Source of the DNA: Mycobacterium sp. ACS4054
GTDB taxonomy: Bacteria > Actinomycetota > Actinomycetes > Mycobacteriales > Mycobacteriaceae
Reading direction: 5' to 3'
Assembly: GCF_001667275.1 (NCBI RefSeq)
Contig: NZ_LZHV01000058.1
Coordinates: forward strand, 62,001 to 126,000
DNA: 64,000 nt
Of the stretch, positions 18,141 to 26,600 are shown one piece after another; within the stretch, counting starts at the first letter, position 1; each line of letters opens with the position of its first letter. The notes beneath the pieces were generated by a model, which was given only the letters and a program-made list of their open reading frames with translations, was not told the DNA's origin and did not search any database. Position numbers and translations under genes: made by a program.

Positions 18141-19745
18141 ATGGCCGCCGCAGATCTCGTCGTCACCGGAACCGTGCTGACCGTCGACGAGAACCGGCCC
18201 ACCGCCGAGGCGCTCGCGGTCGCCGCCGGCCGCATCATGGCCGTCGGCACCCGCGCCGAAATCGAAGCGCACCTCGGCCCGGACACCCGGACCATCGACG
18301 TCGGCAACGGCTGCGTCATGCCGGGATTCGTTGAGGCGCATGGCCATCCGCTGATGGAGGCGCTGGCGCTGAGCGACCGGATCGTCGACATCCGGCCCGT
18401 CACGCTGCCCGACGCCGACGATGTCGTCGCCGCGGTCCGCCGGGAGGTCGCCGCCCGGGGTTCCGCCGGCGCCTACCTCAACGGCTGGGATCCGCTGCTG
18501 CAGCGCGGGTTGCCGCAGCCGACGCTGGACTGGCTCGACGAGACCTCGCCCGACGGGCCGCTGGTCATCATCCACAACTCCGGGCACAAGGCCTACTTCA
18601 ATTCGCATGCCGCCCGGCGGTCCGGGCTGACCCGCGACACCCCCGATCCCAAGGGCGCGCGATTCGGCCGCGACGCGCGCGGCGACCTGGACGGCTCCGC
18701 CGAGGAGACCGGCGCGGTGTTCCCGCTGCTGGCCGGGGCCATCGCGCCCGAGGACTATCCGGCGATGCTGCTCGCCGAGTGCGCCCGGCTCAACCGCGCC
18801 GGCCTGACCACCTGCTCGGAGATGGCCTTCGACCCGGCGTTCGGGCCGGTGGTCGAGCGGCTGCGCGGCGACCTCACGGTCCGGCTGCGCACCTACGAGA
18901 TCTCCAACCCGCAGATGCGCACCGACGCCACCCCCGGCCAGGGCGACGACATGCTGCGCCAGGTCGGCATCAAGATCTGGGTGGATGGCTCCCCGTGGGT
19001 GGGCAACATCGCCCTGTCCTTCCCCTACCTCGACACCGACGCCACCCGCACCATCGGGGTGCCGCCCGGCTCCTGCGGGCACGCCAACTACACCCGCGAA
19101 CAGCTCAGCGAGATCGTCGGCGCCTACTTCCCGCTGGGCTGGCCAATGGCCTGCCACGTGCAGGGCGACGCCGGCGTCGACACCATCCTCGACGTGTACG
19201 AAGAGGCGCTCAATCGCCACCCGCGCGACGATCACCGGCTGCGCCTCGAGCACGTCGGCGCCATCCGGCCCGAGCAGCTGCGCCGCGCCGCCGATCTCGG
19301 CGTCACCTGCAGCATCTTCGTCGACCAGATCCACTACTGGGGCGACATCATCGTTGACGGCCTGTTCGGTCCCGAGCGCGGATCCCGTTGGATGCCAGCG
19401 GGTTCCGCGGTGGCCACCGGCATGCGGATCTCGTTGCACAACGACCCGCCGGTCACCCCGGAGGAGCCGCTGCGCAACATCAGCGTGGCCGTCACCCGCA
19501 CGGCGCCCAGCGGCCGGGTGCTGGCGCCCGAGGAGCGGTTGACGGTCGAGCAGGCGATCCGCGCGCAGACCATCGACGCGGCCTGGCAGCTGTTCTCCGA
19601 CGACGTGGTCGGCTCGCTGGAGGTGGGCAAGTACGCGGACCTGGTGGTGCTGTCGGCCGATCCGCGGACCGTCCCGCCGGAGCGGATCGCCGACCTCGAG
19701 GTGCGCGCGACGTTTTTGGCGGGCCGCCAGGTCTATGGCCAGTGA
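18141..19745 (+). CDS. YtcJ-like metal-dependent amidohydrolase (Rv0552-like)
   Basis: A 534-residue amidohydrolase-superfamily enzyme of the exoenzyme-regulatory/YtcJ group. It has the metal-site motif MPGFVEAHGHP near residues 60-70, MACHVQGDAG and LRLEHVGAIRP in the barrel, and GSLEVGKYADLVVLSADP near the C-terminus. The substrate is unknown. Its TGA overlaps the GTG of menC (GTGA), making it the first gene of a strongly overlapped run that leads into menC, bpoC and menD. Confidence 0.87.
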   Translation: MAAADLVVTGTVLTVDENRPTAEALAVAAGRIMAVGTRAEIEAHLGPDTRTIDVGNGCVMPGFVEAHGHPLMEALALSDRIVDIRPVTLPDADDVVAAVRREVAARGSAGAYLNGWDPLLQRGLPQPTLDWLDETSPDGPLVIIHNSGHKAYFNSHAARRSGLTRDTPDPKGARFGRDARGDLDGSAEETGAVFPLLAGAIAPEDYPAMLLAECARLNRAGLTTCSEMAFDPAFGPVVERLRGDLTVRLRTYEISNPQMRTDATPGQGDDMLRQVGIKIWVDGSPWVGNIALSFPYLDTDATRTIGVPPGSCGHANYTREQLSEIVGAYFPLGWPMACHVQGDAGVDTILDVYEEALNRHPRDDHRLRLEHVGAIRPEQLRRAADLGVTCSIFVDQIHYWGDIIVDGLFGPERGSRWMPAGSAVATGMRISLHNDPPVTPEEPLRNISVAVTRTAPSGRVLAPEERLTVEQAIRAQTIDAAWQLFSDDVVGSLEVGKYADLVVLSADPRTVPPERIADLEVRATFLAGRQVYGQ

Positions 19746-20725
19746 CGCCCACGCGCCCGCCCCGCCTGCAAGACCTGTTGGACCGCATGCATGTGGTCGC
19801 GCTGCCGATGCGGGTGCGGTTCCGCGGCATCACCACCCGAGAGGTCGCCCTCATCGAGGGCCCCGCGGGCTGGGGGGAGTTCGGGGCCTTTCTGGAGTAT
19901 GAGCCGCCGGAGGCCGCGCACTGGCTGGCCGCCGGCATCGAGGCGGCCTACCGCCCCCCGCCGCCGCCGCTGCGCGACCGCATCCCGATCAACGCCACCG
20001 TGCCGGCCGTCGCCGCCGCCCGGGTGGGTGAGGTGCTGGCCCGTTTCCCCGGCGCCCGGACGGCCAAGGTGAAGGTCGCCGAGCCCCGCCAGACGCTGGC
20101 CGACGACGTCGCGCGGGTCAACGCCGTGCGCGAACTCGTGCCGACCGTGCGGGTGGACGCCAACGGCGGCTGGAGCGTCGAGCAAGCGGCCAGGGCGGCG
20201 GCCGCGCTGACCGCCGATGGCCCGCTGGAGTACCTCGAGCAGCCCTGCGCGACGGTCGGCGAACTCGCCGCGCTGCGCGCGCGGGTCGACGTGCCGATCG
20301 CCGCCGACGAAAGCATCCGCAAGGCCGACGACCCGCTCGCCGTCGTACGCGCCCGCGCCGCCGACATCGCGGTCCTCAAAGTCGCTCCGCTGGGCGGCAT
20401 TTCGGCCATGCTGTCGATCGCCGCGCAGATCGACATCCCGGTCGTGGTCTCCAGCGCGATCGACTCGGCGGTGGGAATCGCGGCCGGCCTGGCCGCCGCG
20501 GCGGCGCTGCCCGCGCTGCGCCATGCCTGCGGCCTGGGCACCGGGGGGCTGTTCGTGCAGGATGTGGCGGACGTCGCCCCGCCCGTCGGGGGCGCCCTGG
20601 CGGTCGCGCCGGTGACGCCGGATCCGGGGCGACTCCGCGCGCTGGCCGCGGCCCCGGAGCGGCGGCAGTGGTGGATCGACCGGGTCAAGGCCTGCCACCC
20701 GCTGCTTGTACCGTCGTCCGAGTGA
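19742..20725 (+). CDS. menC: o-succinylbenzoate synthase MenC
   Basis: A 327-residue enolase-superfamily enzyme that dehydrates SHCHC to o-succinylbenzoate in menaquinone synthesis. The active-site set is visible: TAKVKVAE (Lys pair), RVDANGGW (Asp), EYLEQP (Glu), AADES (Asp) and AVLKVAPLGG (Lys). It starts at a GTG within the upstream stop and ends overlapping the next GTG, so it is translationally coupled on both sides. Length and place match Rv0553. Confidence 0.93.
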   Translation: MTPTRPPRLQDLLDRMHVVALPMRVRFRGITTREVALIEGPAGWGEFGAFLEYEPPEAAHWLAAGIEAAYRPPPPPLRDRIPINATVPAVAAARVGEVLARFPGARTAKVKVAEPRQTLADDVARVNAVRELVPTVRVDANGGWSVEQAARAAAALTADGPLEYLEQPCATVGELAALRARVDVPIAADESIRKADDPLAVVRARAADIAVLKVAPLGGISAMLSIAAQIDIPVVVSSAIDSAVGIAAGLAAAAALPALRHACGLGTGGLFVQDVADVAPPVGGALAVAPVTPDPGRLRALAAAPERRQWWIDRVKACHPLLVPSSE

Positions 20726-21504
20726 TCAACCTGGCTTACGACGACCGCGGCTCCGGCGAGCCGGTGGTGTTCATCAGCGGCCACGGCGGTGCCGGTCGGA
20801 CCTGGCACCCGTATCAGCTGCCCGCGTTCCTGGCCGCCGGCTACCGCGTCATCACCTTCGACAACCGCGGAATCGGCGCCACCGAGAACGCGCAGGGTTT
20901 CACGACGCAGACCATGGTTGCCGACACCGCGGCGCTGATCGAGGGCCTCGACGCCGCGCCGGCCCGCGTCGTCGGGATGTCGATGGGGGCGTTCATCGCC
21001 CAGGAACTCATGCTCGCCCGCCCCGAGCTGGTGAGCTCCGCGGTGTTGATGGGCACCCGGGGCCGGATGGACAAGGCGCGCCAGTTCTTCCGCGACGCCG
21101 AGGCCGAACTCAGCGACGCCGGCGTCCAGCTGCCGAACTCCTACGACGCGAAAATCCGTCTGTTGGAGAACTTTTCGCGCAAGACGCTGAACGACGACGT
21201 CGCCGTGGCGGACTGGATCGCGATGTTCTCCATGTGGCCGATGAAGTCCACCCCGGGCACTCGCTGCCAGCTCGACGTCGCCCCGTACACCAACCGGCTG
21301 CCCGCTTACCGCGCCATCGCGACCCCGGTGCTGGTGATCGGCTTCTCCGACGACGTGCTGACGCCGCCCTACCTGGGGCGCGAGGTCGCCGACGCGCTGC
21401 CCAACGGTCGGTACGTGCAGATCCCCGACGCCGGCCACCTCGGCTTCTTCGAGCGCCCGGACGCCGTCAACGAGGCCGCGCTGAAGTTCTTCGCCGGCAA
21501 CTGA
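20722..21504 (+). CDS. bpoC: alpha/beta hydrolase BpoC-like
   Basis: A 260-residue alpha/beta hydrolase with nucleophile elbow GMSMGAF near residue 92 and the catalytic His in GHLGFFERP near residue 240; the cap domain is short. Annotated in M. tuberculosis as a non-haem bromoperoxidase-like protein, it is more probably a serine esterase or a MenH-like hydrolase, since it lies between menC and menD. That function is inference. The GTG overlaps the menC stop by four bases. Confidence 0.87.
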   Translation: MINLAYDDRGSGEPVVFISGHGGAGRTWHPYQLPAFLAAGYRVITFDNRGIGATENAQGFTTQTMVADTAALIEGLDAAPARVVGMSMGAFIAQELMLARPELVSSAVLMGTRGRMDKARQFFRDAEAELSDAGVQLPNSYDAKIRLLENFSRKTLNDDVAVADWIAMFSMWPMKSTPGTRCQLDVAPYTNRLPAYRAIATPVLVIGFSDDVLTPPYLGREVADALPNGRYVQIPDAGHLGFFERPDAVNEAALKFFAGN

Positions 21505-21543
21505 GCCACGCGCCCGGTCGGCGGGTTGTGACAGGCTGTAGGA

Positions 21544-23169
21544 GTGAACCCCTCGACGACACAGGCCCGCGTCGTCGTCGACGAGCTGATTCGCGGCGGC
21601 GTCCGCGACGTCGTGCTCTGCCCGGGGTCGCGCAACGCGCCGCTGGCGTTCGCGCTGCAGGACGCCGACCGCTCCGGGCGGATCCGGCTGCACGTCCGCA
21701 TCGACGAGCGCACCGCCGGCTACCTGGCCATTGGGCTGGCGATCGCCGCCGGCGCCCCGGTGTGTGTCGCCATGACGTCGGGCACCGCCGTGGCCAACCT
21801 GGGACCGGCCGTGGTGGAGGCCAACTACGCGCGGGTGCCGCTGATCGTGTTGTCGGCCAACCGGCCCTACGAGATGCTGGGCACCGGGGCCAACCAGACC
21901 ATGGAGCAGCTGGGCTATTTCGGCACCCAGGTCCGCGCCGCCATCAGCCTGGGCCTGGCTGAGGACGCACCCGAGCGGATGGACGGGCTCAACGCCACCT
22001 GGCGATCGGCCACCTGCCGAGTCCTGGCCGCCGCCACGGGATCTCGCACCGCCAACGCCGGGCCCGTGCAGTTCGACATCCCGCTGCGCGAACCCCTGGT
22101 GCCCGATCCCGAACCCCGCGGCGCGACCTTCCCGCCGGGACGGCCCGACGGGCGCCCGTGGACCTACACCCCGCCGGTCACCTTCGACCAGCCCCTGGAC
22201 ATCGACCTGTCGCCCGACACGGTCGTCATCGCCGGGCACGGCGCCGGCACGCATCCCAACCTCGCCGAGTTGCCGACCGTCGCCGAGCCCACGGCGCCGG
22301 CCCCCGCCAACCCCCTGCACCCGCTGGCCCTGCCGCTGCTGCGGCCCAAGCAGGTGATCATGCTCGGCCGCCCGACCCTGCACCGGCCGGTGTCGGCGTT
22401 GCTGGCCGACCCGCAGGTGCCGGTGTACGCGCTGACCACCGGGCCGCGCTGGCCGGACGTCTCGGGCAACTCCCAGGCCACCGGGACACGGGCGGTCACC
22501 AGCGGCACGCCGAATCCGGCCTGGTTGAGGCGCTGCGCGGAGGTCAACCGGCACGCGATCGAGGCCGTGCGAGGGCAGCTGGAGGCGCACCCGCTGACCA
22601 CGGGTCTGCACGTGGCGGCCGCGGTGGCCGACGCGCTGCGGCCCGGGGACCAGCTGGTGCTCGGGGCGTCGAACCCGGTCCGCGACGCCGCCCTGGTCGG
22701 GCTGGACACCCACGGCATCCGGGTCCGCTCCAACCGCGGGGTCGCCGGCATCGACGGCACGGTCTCCACTGCGATCGGGGCCGCCCTCGCCTACGAGGGC
22801 CGCACCGTCGCGCTGATCGGGGACCTGACATTCGTCCACGACAGCTCCGGGCTGCTGATCGGCCCCACCGAGCCGACCCCGCGCCAGTTGACCATCGTGG
22901 TCTCCAACGACAACGGCGGCGGCATCTTCGAGCTGCTCGAGCAGGGCGACCCGCGGTTCTCCGACGTGTCCTCGCGCATCTTCGGCACGCCGCACGACGT
23001 CGACGTGGGCGCGCTGTGTCGCGCCTATCACGTCGAGAGCCGGCAGATCGAGGCCGAGCAACTCAGCGCGGCGCTCGACGAACCGTCCACCGGGATGCGG
23101 GTTTTGGAGGTCAAGGCCGACCGGTCGTCGCTGCGACAGCTGCATGCCGCCATCAAGGCCGCCCTGTGA
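21544..23169 (+). CDS. menD: SEPHCHC synthase MenD
   Basis: A 541-residue thiamine-diphosphate enzyme that adds the succinyl semialdehyde unit of 2-oxoglutarate to isochorismate, the committed step of menaquinone synthesis. The N-terminal part has [14 protein letters not shown] and [13 protein letters not shown] (catalytic Glu region); the C-terminal ThDP/metal motif is [12 protein letters not shown] plus [14 protein letters not shown]. The GTG start at 21544 gives the family's usual length. The stop overlaps the next GTG. Confidence 0.94.
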   Translation: MNPSTTQARVVVDELIRGGVRDVVLCPGSRNAPLAFALQDADRSGRIRLHVRIDERTAGYLAIGLAIAAGAPVCVAMTSGTAVANLGPAVVEANYARVPLIVLSANRPYEMLGTGANQTMEQLGYFGTQVRAAISLGLAEDAPERMDGLNATWRSATCRVLAAATGSRTANAGPVQFDIPLREPLVPDPEPRGATFPPGRPDGRPWTYTPPVTFDQPLDIDLSPDTVVIAGHGAGTHPNLAELPTVAEPTAPAPANPLHPLALPLLRPKQVIMLGRPTLHRPVSALLADPQVPVYALTTGPRWPDVSGNSQATGTRAVTSGTPNPAWLRRCAEVNRHAIEAVRGQLEAHPLTTGLHVAAAVADALRPGDQLVLGASNPVRDAALVGLDTHGIRVRSNRGVAGIDGTVSTAIGAALAYEGRTVALIGDLTFVHDSSGLLIGPTEPTPRQLTIVVSNDNGGGIFELLEQGDPRFSDVSSRIFGTPHDVDVGALCRAYHVESRQIEAEQLSAALDEPSTGMRVLEVKADRSSLRQLHAAIKAAL

Positions 23170-23681
23170 CGAGCCCAAAAGCGTTACTGCGCATCCTGAT
23201 TCACGGGCGCAGTGACGAGCCGCCGCAGACCCCGGCGAGGATCGCGTTGCGCTGGGCCCGGATCGCGGTGCTCATCGTCACCGGCTTGGTCACGCTGCAA
23301 TCGGTCCTGTTGGTCGCCGGGGCGTGGCGCGACGACCTTGCGATTCAACACAACATGGGGGTGGCGCAGGCCGAGGTGCTCAGCGCCGGGCCGCGCCGCT
23401 CCACCATCGAATTCGTCACCCCCGAGCGGGTCACGTATCGTCCCGAGCTCGGCGTGCTCTACCCGTCGCACCTGGCGACCGGGATGCGGATCTACGTCGA
23501 ATACAACAAGAACGACCCCAACCTGGTTCGCGTGCAGCACCGCAATGCCGGGCTGGCCATCATCCCGGCGGGGTCCATCGCGGTGGTGTGCTGGCTGGTG
23601 GCCGCCGTCCTCCTGGTAGGGCTGGCGCTGCTGGACAAGCTGCTGGATCGCCGGCCCGAGGCGAAGATCACACCCGCCTAG
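23166..23681 (+). CDS. two-helix membrane protein (Rv0556-like)
   Basis: A 171-residue protein with a basic N-terminus, one transmembrane helix ([22 protein letters not shown]), a roughly 80-residue extracytoplasmic domain of the DUF3592-like type ([55 protein letters not shown]) and a second helix near the C-terminus. The function is unknown. It starts with a GTG overlapping the menD stop, so it belongs to the same operon. Confidence 0.83.
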   Translation: MTSPKALLRILIHGRSDEPPQTPARIALRWARIAVLIVTGLVTLQSVLLVAGAWRDDLAIQHNMGVAQAEVLSAGPRRSTIEFVTPERVTYRPELGVLYPSHLATGMRIYVEYNKNDPNLVRVQHRNAGLAIIPAGSIAVVCWLVAAVLLVGLALLDKLLDRRPEAKITPA

Positions 23682-23770
23682 CTGGGGTTCACTGCGCCCG
23701 ACCAGCAGATTTCGCGCGACGTATGCCCGCAGGCAACCTTCGCGACAGCCGGTGCTGAGACCGTAGTGTT

Positions 23771-24925
23771 GTGCGCGTTGCCATCGTCGCCGAATCGTTC
23801 CTGCCGGAAGTCAACGGTGTCAGCAACTCGGTGATCCGGGTCCTCGAGCATCTGCGTCGGACCGGTCACGAAGCCCTGGTCGTCGCGCCCGACACCCCTC
23901 CCGGTGCGGCTCCGGCGGATCGTATCTACGACGGGATTCGGGTGCACCGAGTCCCGTCGCGCATGTTCCCCAAGGTGACCACGCTGCCCTTGGGCGTGCC
24001 GACACCGCGGATGGTGAGCGTGTTGCGCGGATTCGACCCGCACGTCGTGCATTTGGCTTCGCCGGCCTTGCTCGGCTACGGCGGTGTCAAGGCGGCCCGC
24101 TGGCTGGGCGTGCCGACGGTCGCCGTGTATCAAACGGACGTACCGGGTTTCGCGGCAAGCTATGGCATCCCGATGACGCAACGGGCGGCGTGGGCCTGGT
24201 TCCGGCACCTGCACAGCCTCGCCGACCGCACGCTGGCACCGTCCAGCGTCACCATCGAATCCCTTGTGGCGCATCGTTTCCCGCGGGTGCACCACTGGGC
24301 GCGCGGTGTCGACGTGCTGCGGTTCGCCCCGTCGGCCCGCGACGAGGCGCTCAGGCGGCGATGGTCGCCGCACGGCAAGCCGATCGTCGGGTTCGTCGGC
24401 CGGCTGGCGCCCGAGAAGCACGTGGAGCGGTTGGCCCCGCTGGCGGCGCGCGACGACGTGCAACTCGTCATCGTCGGTGACGGTGTCGACCGGAACAAGC
24501 TGCAGAAGGCAATGCCGACAGCGGTTTTCACCGGCGCGCTGTACGGCCAAGAGCTCGCCGTGGCATACGCCAGCATGGATGTCTTCGTGCATCCCGGCGA
24601 ACACGAGACGTTCTGCCAAGTCGTGCAAGAAGCGCTGGCGTCGGGGTTGCCGGTGATCGCCCCCGACGCCGGCGGCCCACGCGACCTTGTCACGCCGTGG
24701 CGCACCGGTTTGTTACTGGGCGTCGACGAGTTCGAGGCGAGGCTGCCCGCGGCCGTCACCCACCTGATCGACGAACGCCATCGCTACGCGCTCGCGGCCC
24801 GGCGCAGCGTGCTCGGCCGCAGTTGGCCCGTTATCTGCGACGAGCTGCTCGGCCATTACGAGGCGGTGCTGTCGCCGTTCGCCCGCAGGCGGATGTTCGC
24901 CAAGCGGTACGCCCAAGGCGGGTAA
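23771..24925 (+). CDS. mgtA: GDP-mannose-dependent alpha-mannosyltransferase MgtA-like
   Basis: A 384-residue GT4-family (GT-B fold) enzyme acting at the cytoplasmic membrane face in mannolipid and lipomannan-type synthesis. [28 protein letters not shown] starts the acceptor domain, [15 protein letters not shown] the donor domain, and [30 protein letters not shown] contains the EX7E sugar-nucleotide motif. The GTG at 23771 is the start used by orthologues. In M. tuberculosis the next gene is menG; here about 8.9 kb intervenes. Confidence 0.9.
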   Translation: MRVAIVAESFLPEVNGVSNSVIRVLEHLRRTGHEALVVAPDTPPGAAPADRIYDGIRVHRVPSRMFPKVTTLPLGVPTPRMVSVLRGFDPHVVHLASPALLGYGGVKAARWLGVPTVAVYQTDVPGFAASYGIPMTQRAAWAWFRHLHSLADRTLAPSSVTIESLVAHRFPRVHHWARGVDVLRFAPSARDEALRRRWSPHGKPIVGFVGRLAPEKHVERLAPLAARDDVQLVIVGDGVDRNKLQKAMPTAVFTGALYGQELAVAYASMDVFVHPGEHETFCQVVQEALASGLPVIAPDAGGPRDLVTPWRTGLLLGVDEFEARLPAAVTHLIDERHRYALAARRSVLGRSWPVICDELLGHYEAVLSPFARRRMFAKRYAQGG

Positions 24926-25041
24926 CCGACTCTCAGCCCTCGGTGGGCAGGGCTCGAGCGCGTGTTTTTCGGCTCAGCGGGCCGTTCTCCGGCCATTTCC
25001 TCAGTCGTGGGGTCAGAATGGGCCTGATAGGAGGGGCCCAT

Positions 25042-25665
25042 ATGTCGTCCCATTTGGAAGTTTTCAGGCCGTCGGGGCGGGAGCTGGTCGCGCTGAGTGG
25101 TGAACGAATGACCCTCGGCAAGTCCTTGACCAATGCGGTGGCGTTGGAGCACGACCCCACCGTGTCGCGCGTACACGCCGTCTTGGAGAACTTCGGGCAA
25201 GCCTGGTCCGTGCGGGACCTGGGTAGCCGCAACGGCACATATGTCAACGGGGAAAAGATCGCTGCGGAACGGATCCTGCGGTCTGGCGACGAATTGCGGC
25301 TGGGCAGTTCACGGTTGGTCTTCTGGATGACGAAAGGGGCCGACGACGCACCGGGTGATCAAGAAACCGAAACCGGCAAGTCCATCCTGCGTCCGCCCCG
25401 GATGACCGCACGCGAACTCGAGGTCCTCAAGGTCTTGTGTCGCCCCTTCGCCGCGGATGACCCGTTTCCCGAGCCGGCATCGGTTCGCCGGATGGCCCAA
25501 GAGCTGTTTGTCACGGAGGCGGCGGTCAAGCAACACCTGCAACACCTGTACGACAAGTTCGGCATCACGGCAGAGGGGGATCGCCGAGTGCGGCTGGCCA
25601 ACGCGGCCATCCGGCTCGGGGCCGTCAACCGCTCCATGTTGCGTGACCGTCGTACGCAGAATTGA
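25042..25665 (+). CDS. FHA-domain protein with C-terminal LuxR-like HTH
   Basis: A 207-residue cytosolic protein. Residues 1-95 form an FHA domain, with the pThr-binding pattern TVSRVHAVLEN and RDLGSRNGTYVNGEKI. After a short linker, residues 110-200 contain MTARELEVLKVLCRPF and LFVTEAAVKQHLQHLYDKFG, a LuxR-type helix-turn-helix. It is therefore probably a DNA-binding protein that reads Ser/Thr phosphorylation. ATG at 25042 has GGAGGGG seven bases upstream, better than the ATG at 25018. It is convergent with an ECF sigma factor, nine bases between the stops. Confidence 0.82.
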   Translation: MSSHLEVFRPSGRELVALSGERMTLGKSLTNAVALEHDPTVSRVHAVLENFGQAWSVRDLGSRNGTYVNGEKIAAERILRSGDELRLGSSRLVFWMTKGADDAPGDQETETGKSILRPPRMTARELEVLKVLCRPFAADDPFPEPASVRRMAQELFVTEAAVKQHLQHLYDKFGITAEGDRRVRLANAAIRLGAVNRSMLRDRRTQN

Positions 25666-25674
25666 GCTCAGGGA

Positions 25675-26439
25675 CTACCTGGACAGCTCGTTGAGTACCC
25701 CGCCACCGAGCATGGCAACGACATTGAGGGCGCTGCGGCGGTATTCGTCACAACTGGGGCATGACTCGATGTGGCGCGCAATGCGTTTCCGCATCAGGAC
25801 GGTGAACTGCTGGTCCCAGCCGGACAGGTCCGCGGCGAGCCGCGGGCATCCGTGCGCCGAAGCGCGGCGGGCCACCAACAGTGCCCCCAACGAGCGTTCG
25901 ACGGTGTCGCGCAGCCGCTGCAGGACCTTCTTGGTGGACTCGTAGCTGATGCCCAGCGCTTGTGCGAGCTCGGTTCCGGTCACGCCGTGACGGTAGGCGA
26001 GTTCCAGTACCTGGCGGTCGCGCTCGGACAGTCCGCCGGCCGCCTGGGTGATGAGTTGACGGAGTTCGTTCTGGGCCGTCAGCGTAAACGGCCCCGGACC
26101 GGTCGCCGCGTTGTCGGGCAGCTCGTCACAGGCGGCCTCGCGGCGGCGATCCGACAGGGCCCGCAGCGCGCTGCGGCGGGCGATGGCGTAGAGCCACGAC
26201 CTCAACTTGTCCGCGTCACGCAGCTTCGGCAATTCTGTCGTGGCGGTGCAGAAGACATCCTGCACGCAGTCGGAGGCGGCGTGGCGATCACGCAGTATGC
26301 CGACGCAGTAGGCGTGCAGTGGGGCCGCATAGCGGTTGTAGATAACGGCCAGCGCCGCGCGATCACCGGCCGCCGCGGCCCGGGCGAGGTCCGCGTCGCT
26401 GACGATGCGGTGGTTCGACAGTGTGGTCATGGAAGTCAT
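25675..26439 (-). CDS. ECF sigma factor with fused C-terminal zinc-finger (anti-sigma-like) domain
   Basis: A 254-residue sigma-70 family protein. Region 2 (AVIYNRYAAPLHAYCVGILRDRHAASDCVQDVF... KLRSWLYAIARR) is at about residues 35-95. Region 4 (LSERDRQVLELAYRHGVTGTELAQALGISYESTKKVLQRLRD) is at about residues 130-175. The tail carries a Cys near residue 195 and HIESCPSC (HxxxCxxC, about 221-228), the zinc motif of ZAS anti-sigma factors, so the protein may hold its own inhibitory or sensing domain. It is divergent from the monooxygenase-esterase gene, its likely target. Start may be the ATG at 26439 or 26430. Confidence 0.85.
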   Translation of the reverse strand: MTSMTTLSNHRIVSDADLARAAAAGDRAALAVIYNRYAAPLHAYCVGILRDRHAASDCVQDVFCTATTELPKLRDADKLRSWLYAIARRSALRALSDRRREAACDELPDNAATGPGPFTLTAQNELRQLITQAAGGLSERDRQVLELAYRHGVTGTELAQALGISYESTKKVLQRLRDTVERSLGALLVARRASAHGCPRLAADLSGWDQQFTVLMRKRIARHIESCPSCDEYRRSALNVVAMLGGGVLNELSR

Positions 26440-26600
26440 GACTGAAATGCTCGGGGATTATCGCTGCTCTGGTAATTACCGCGAGGGCCAGTTTCTTCTC
26501 CCGGAAGGGAAGGGTTTCCTACCCATTTGGTAAGGGTCGACAGCAAAGCGAGTATTGCCGTACTCAAGACAGCCGCTGGGTGTGGCGGGATCATCAGACG

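Noticed and set aside
19948..23178. 1,076-codon open frame antisense to menC-bpoC-menD
   Set aside because: Long antisense frames are common in high-GC DNA with strong third-position bias. The translation is Gly/Arg/Val-rich without domains, and the plus strand has well-recognised genes.
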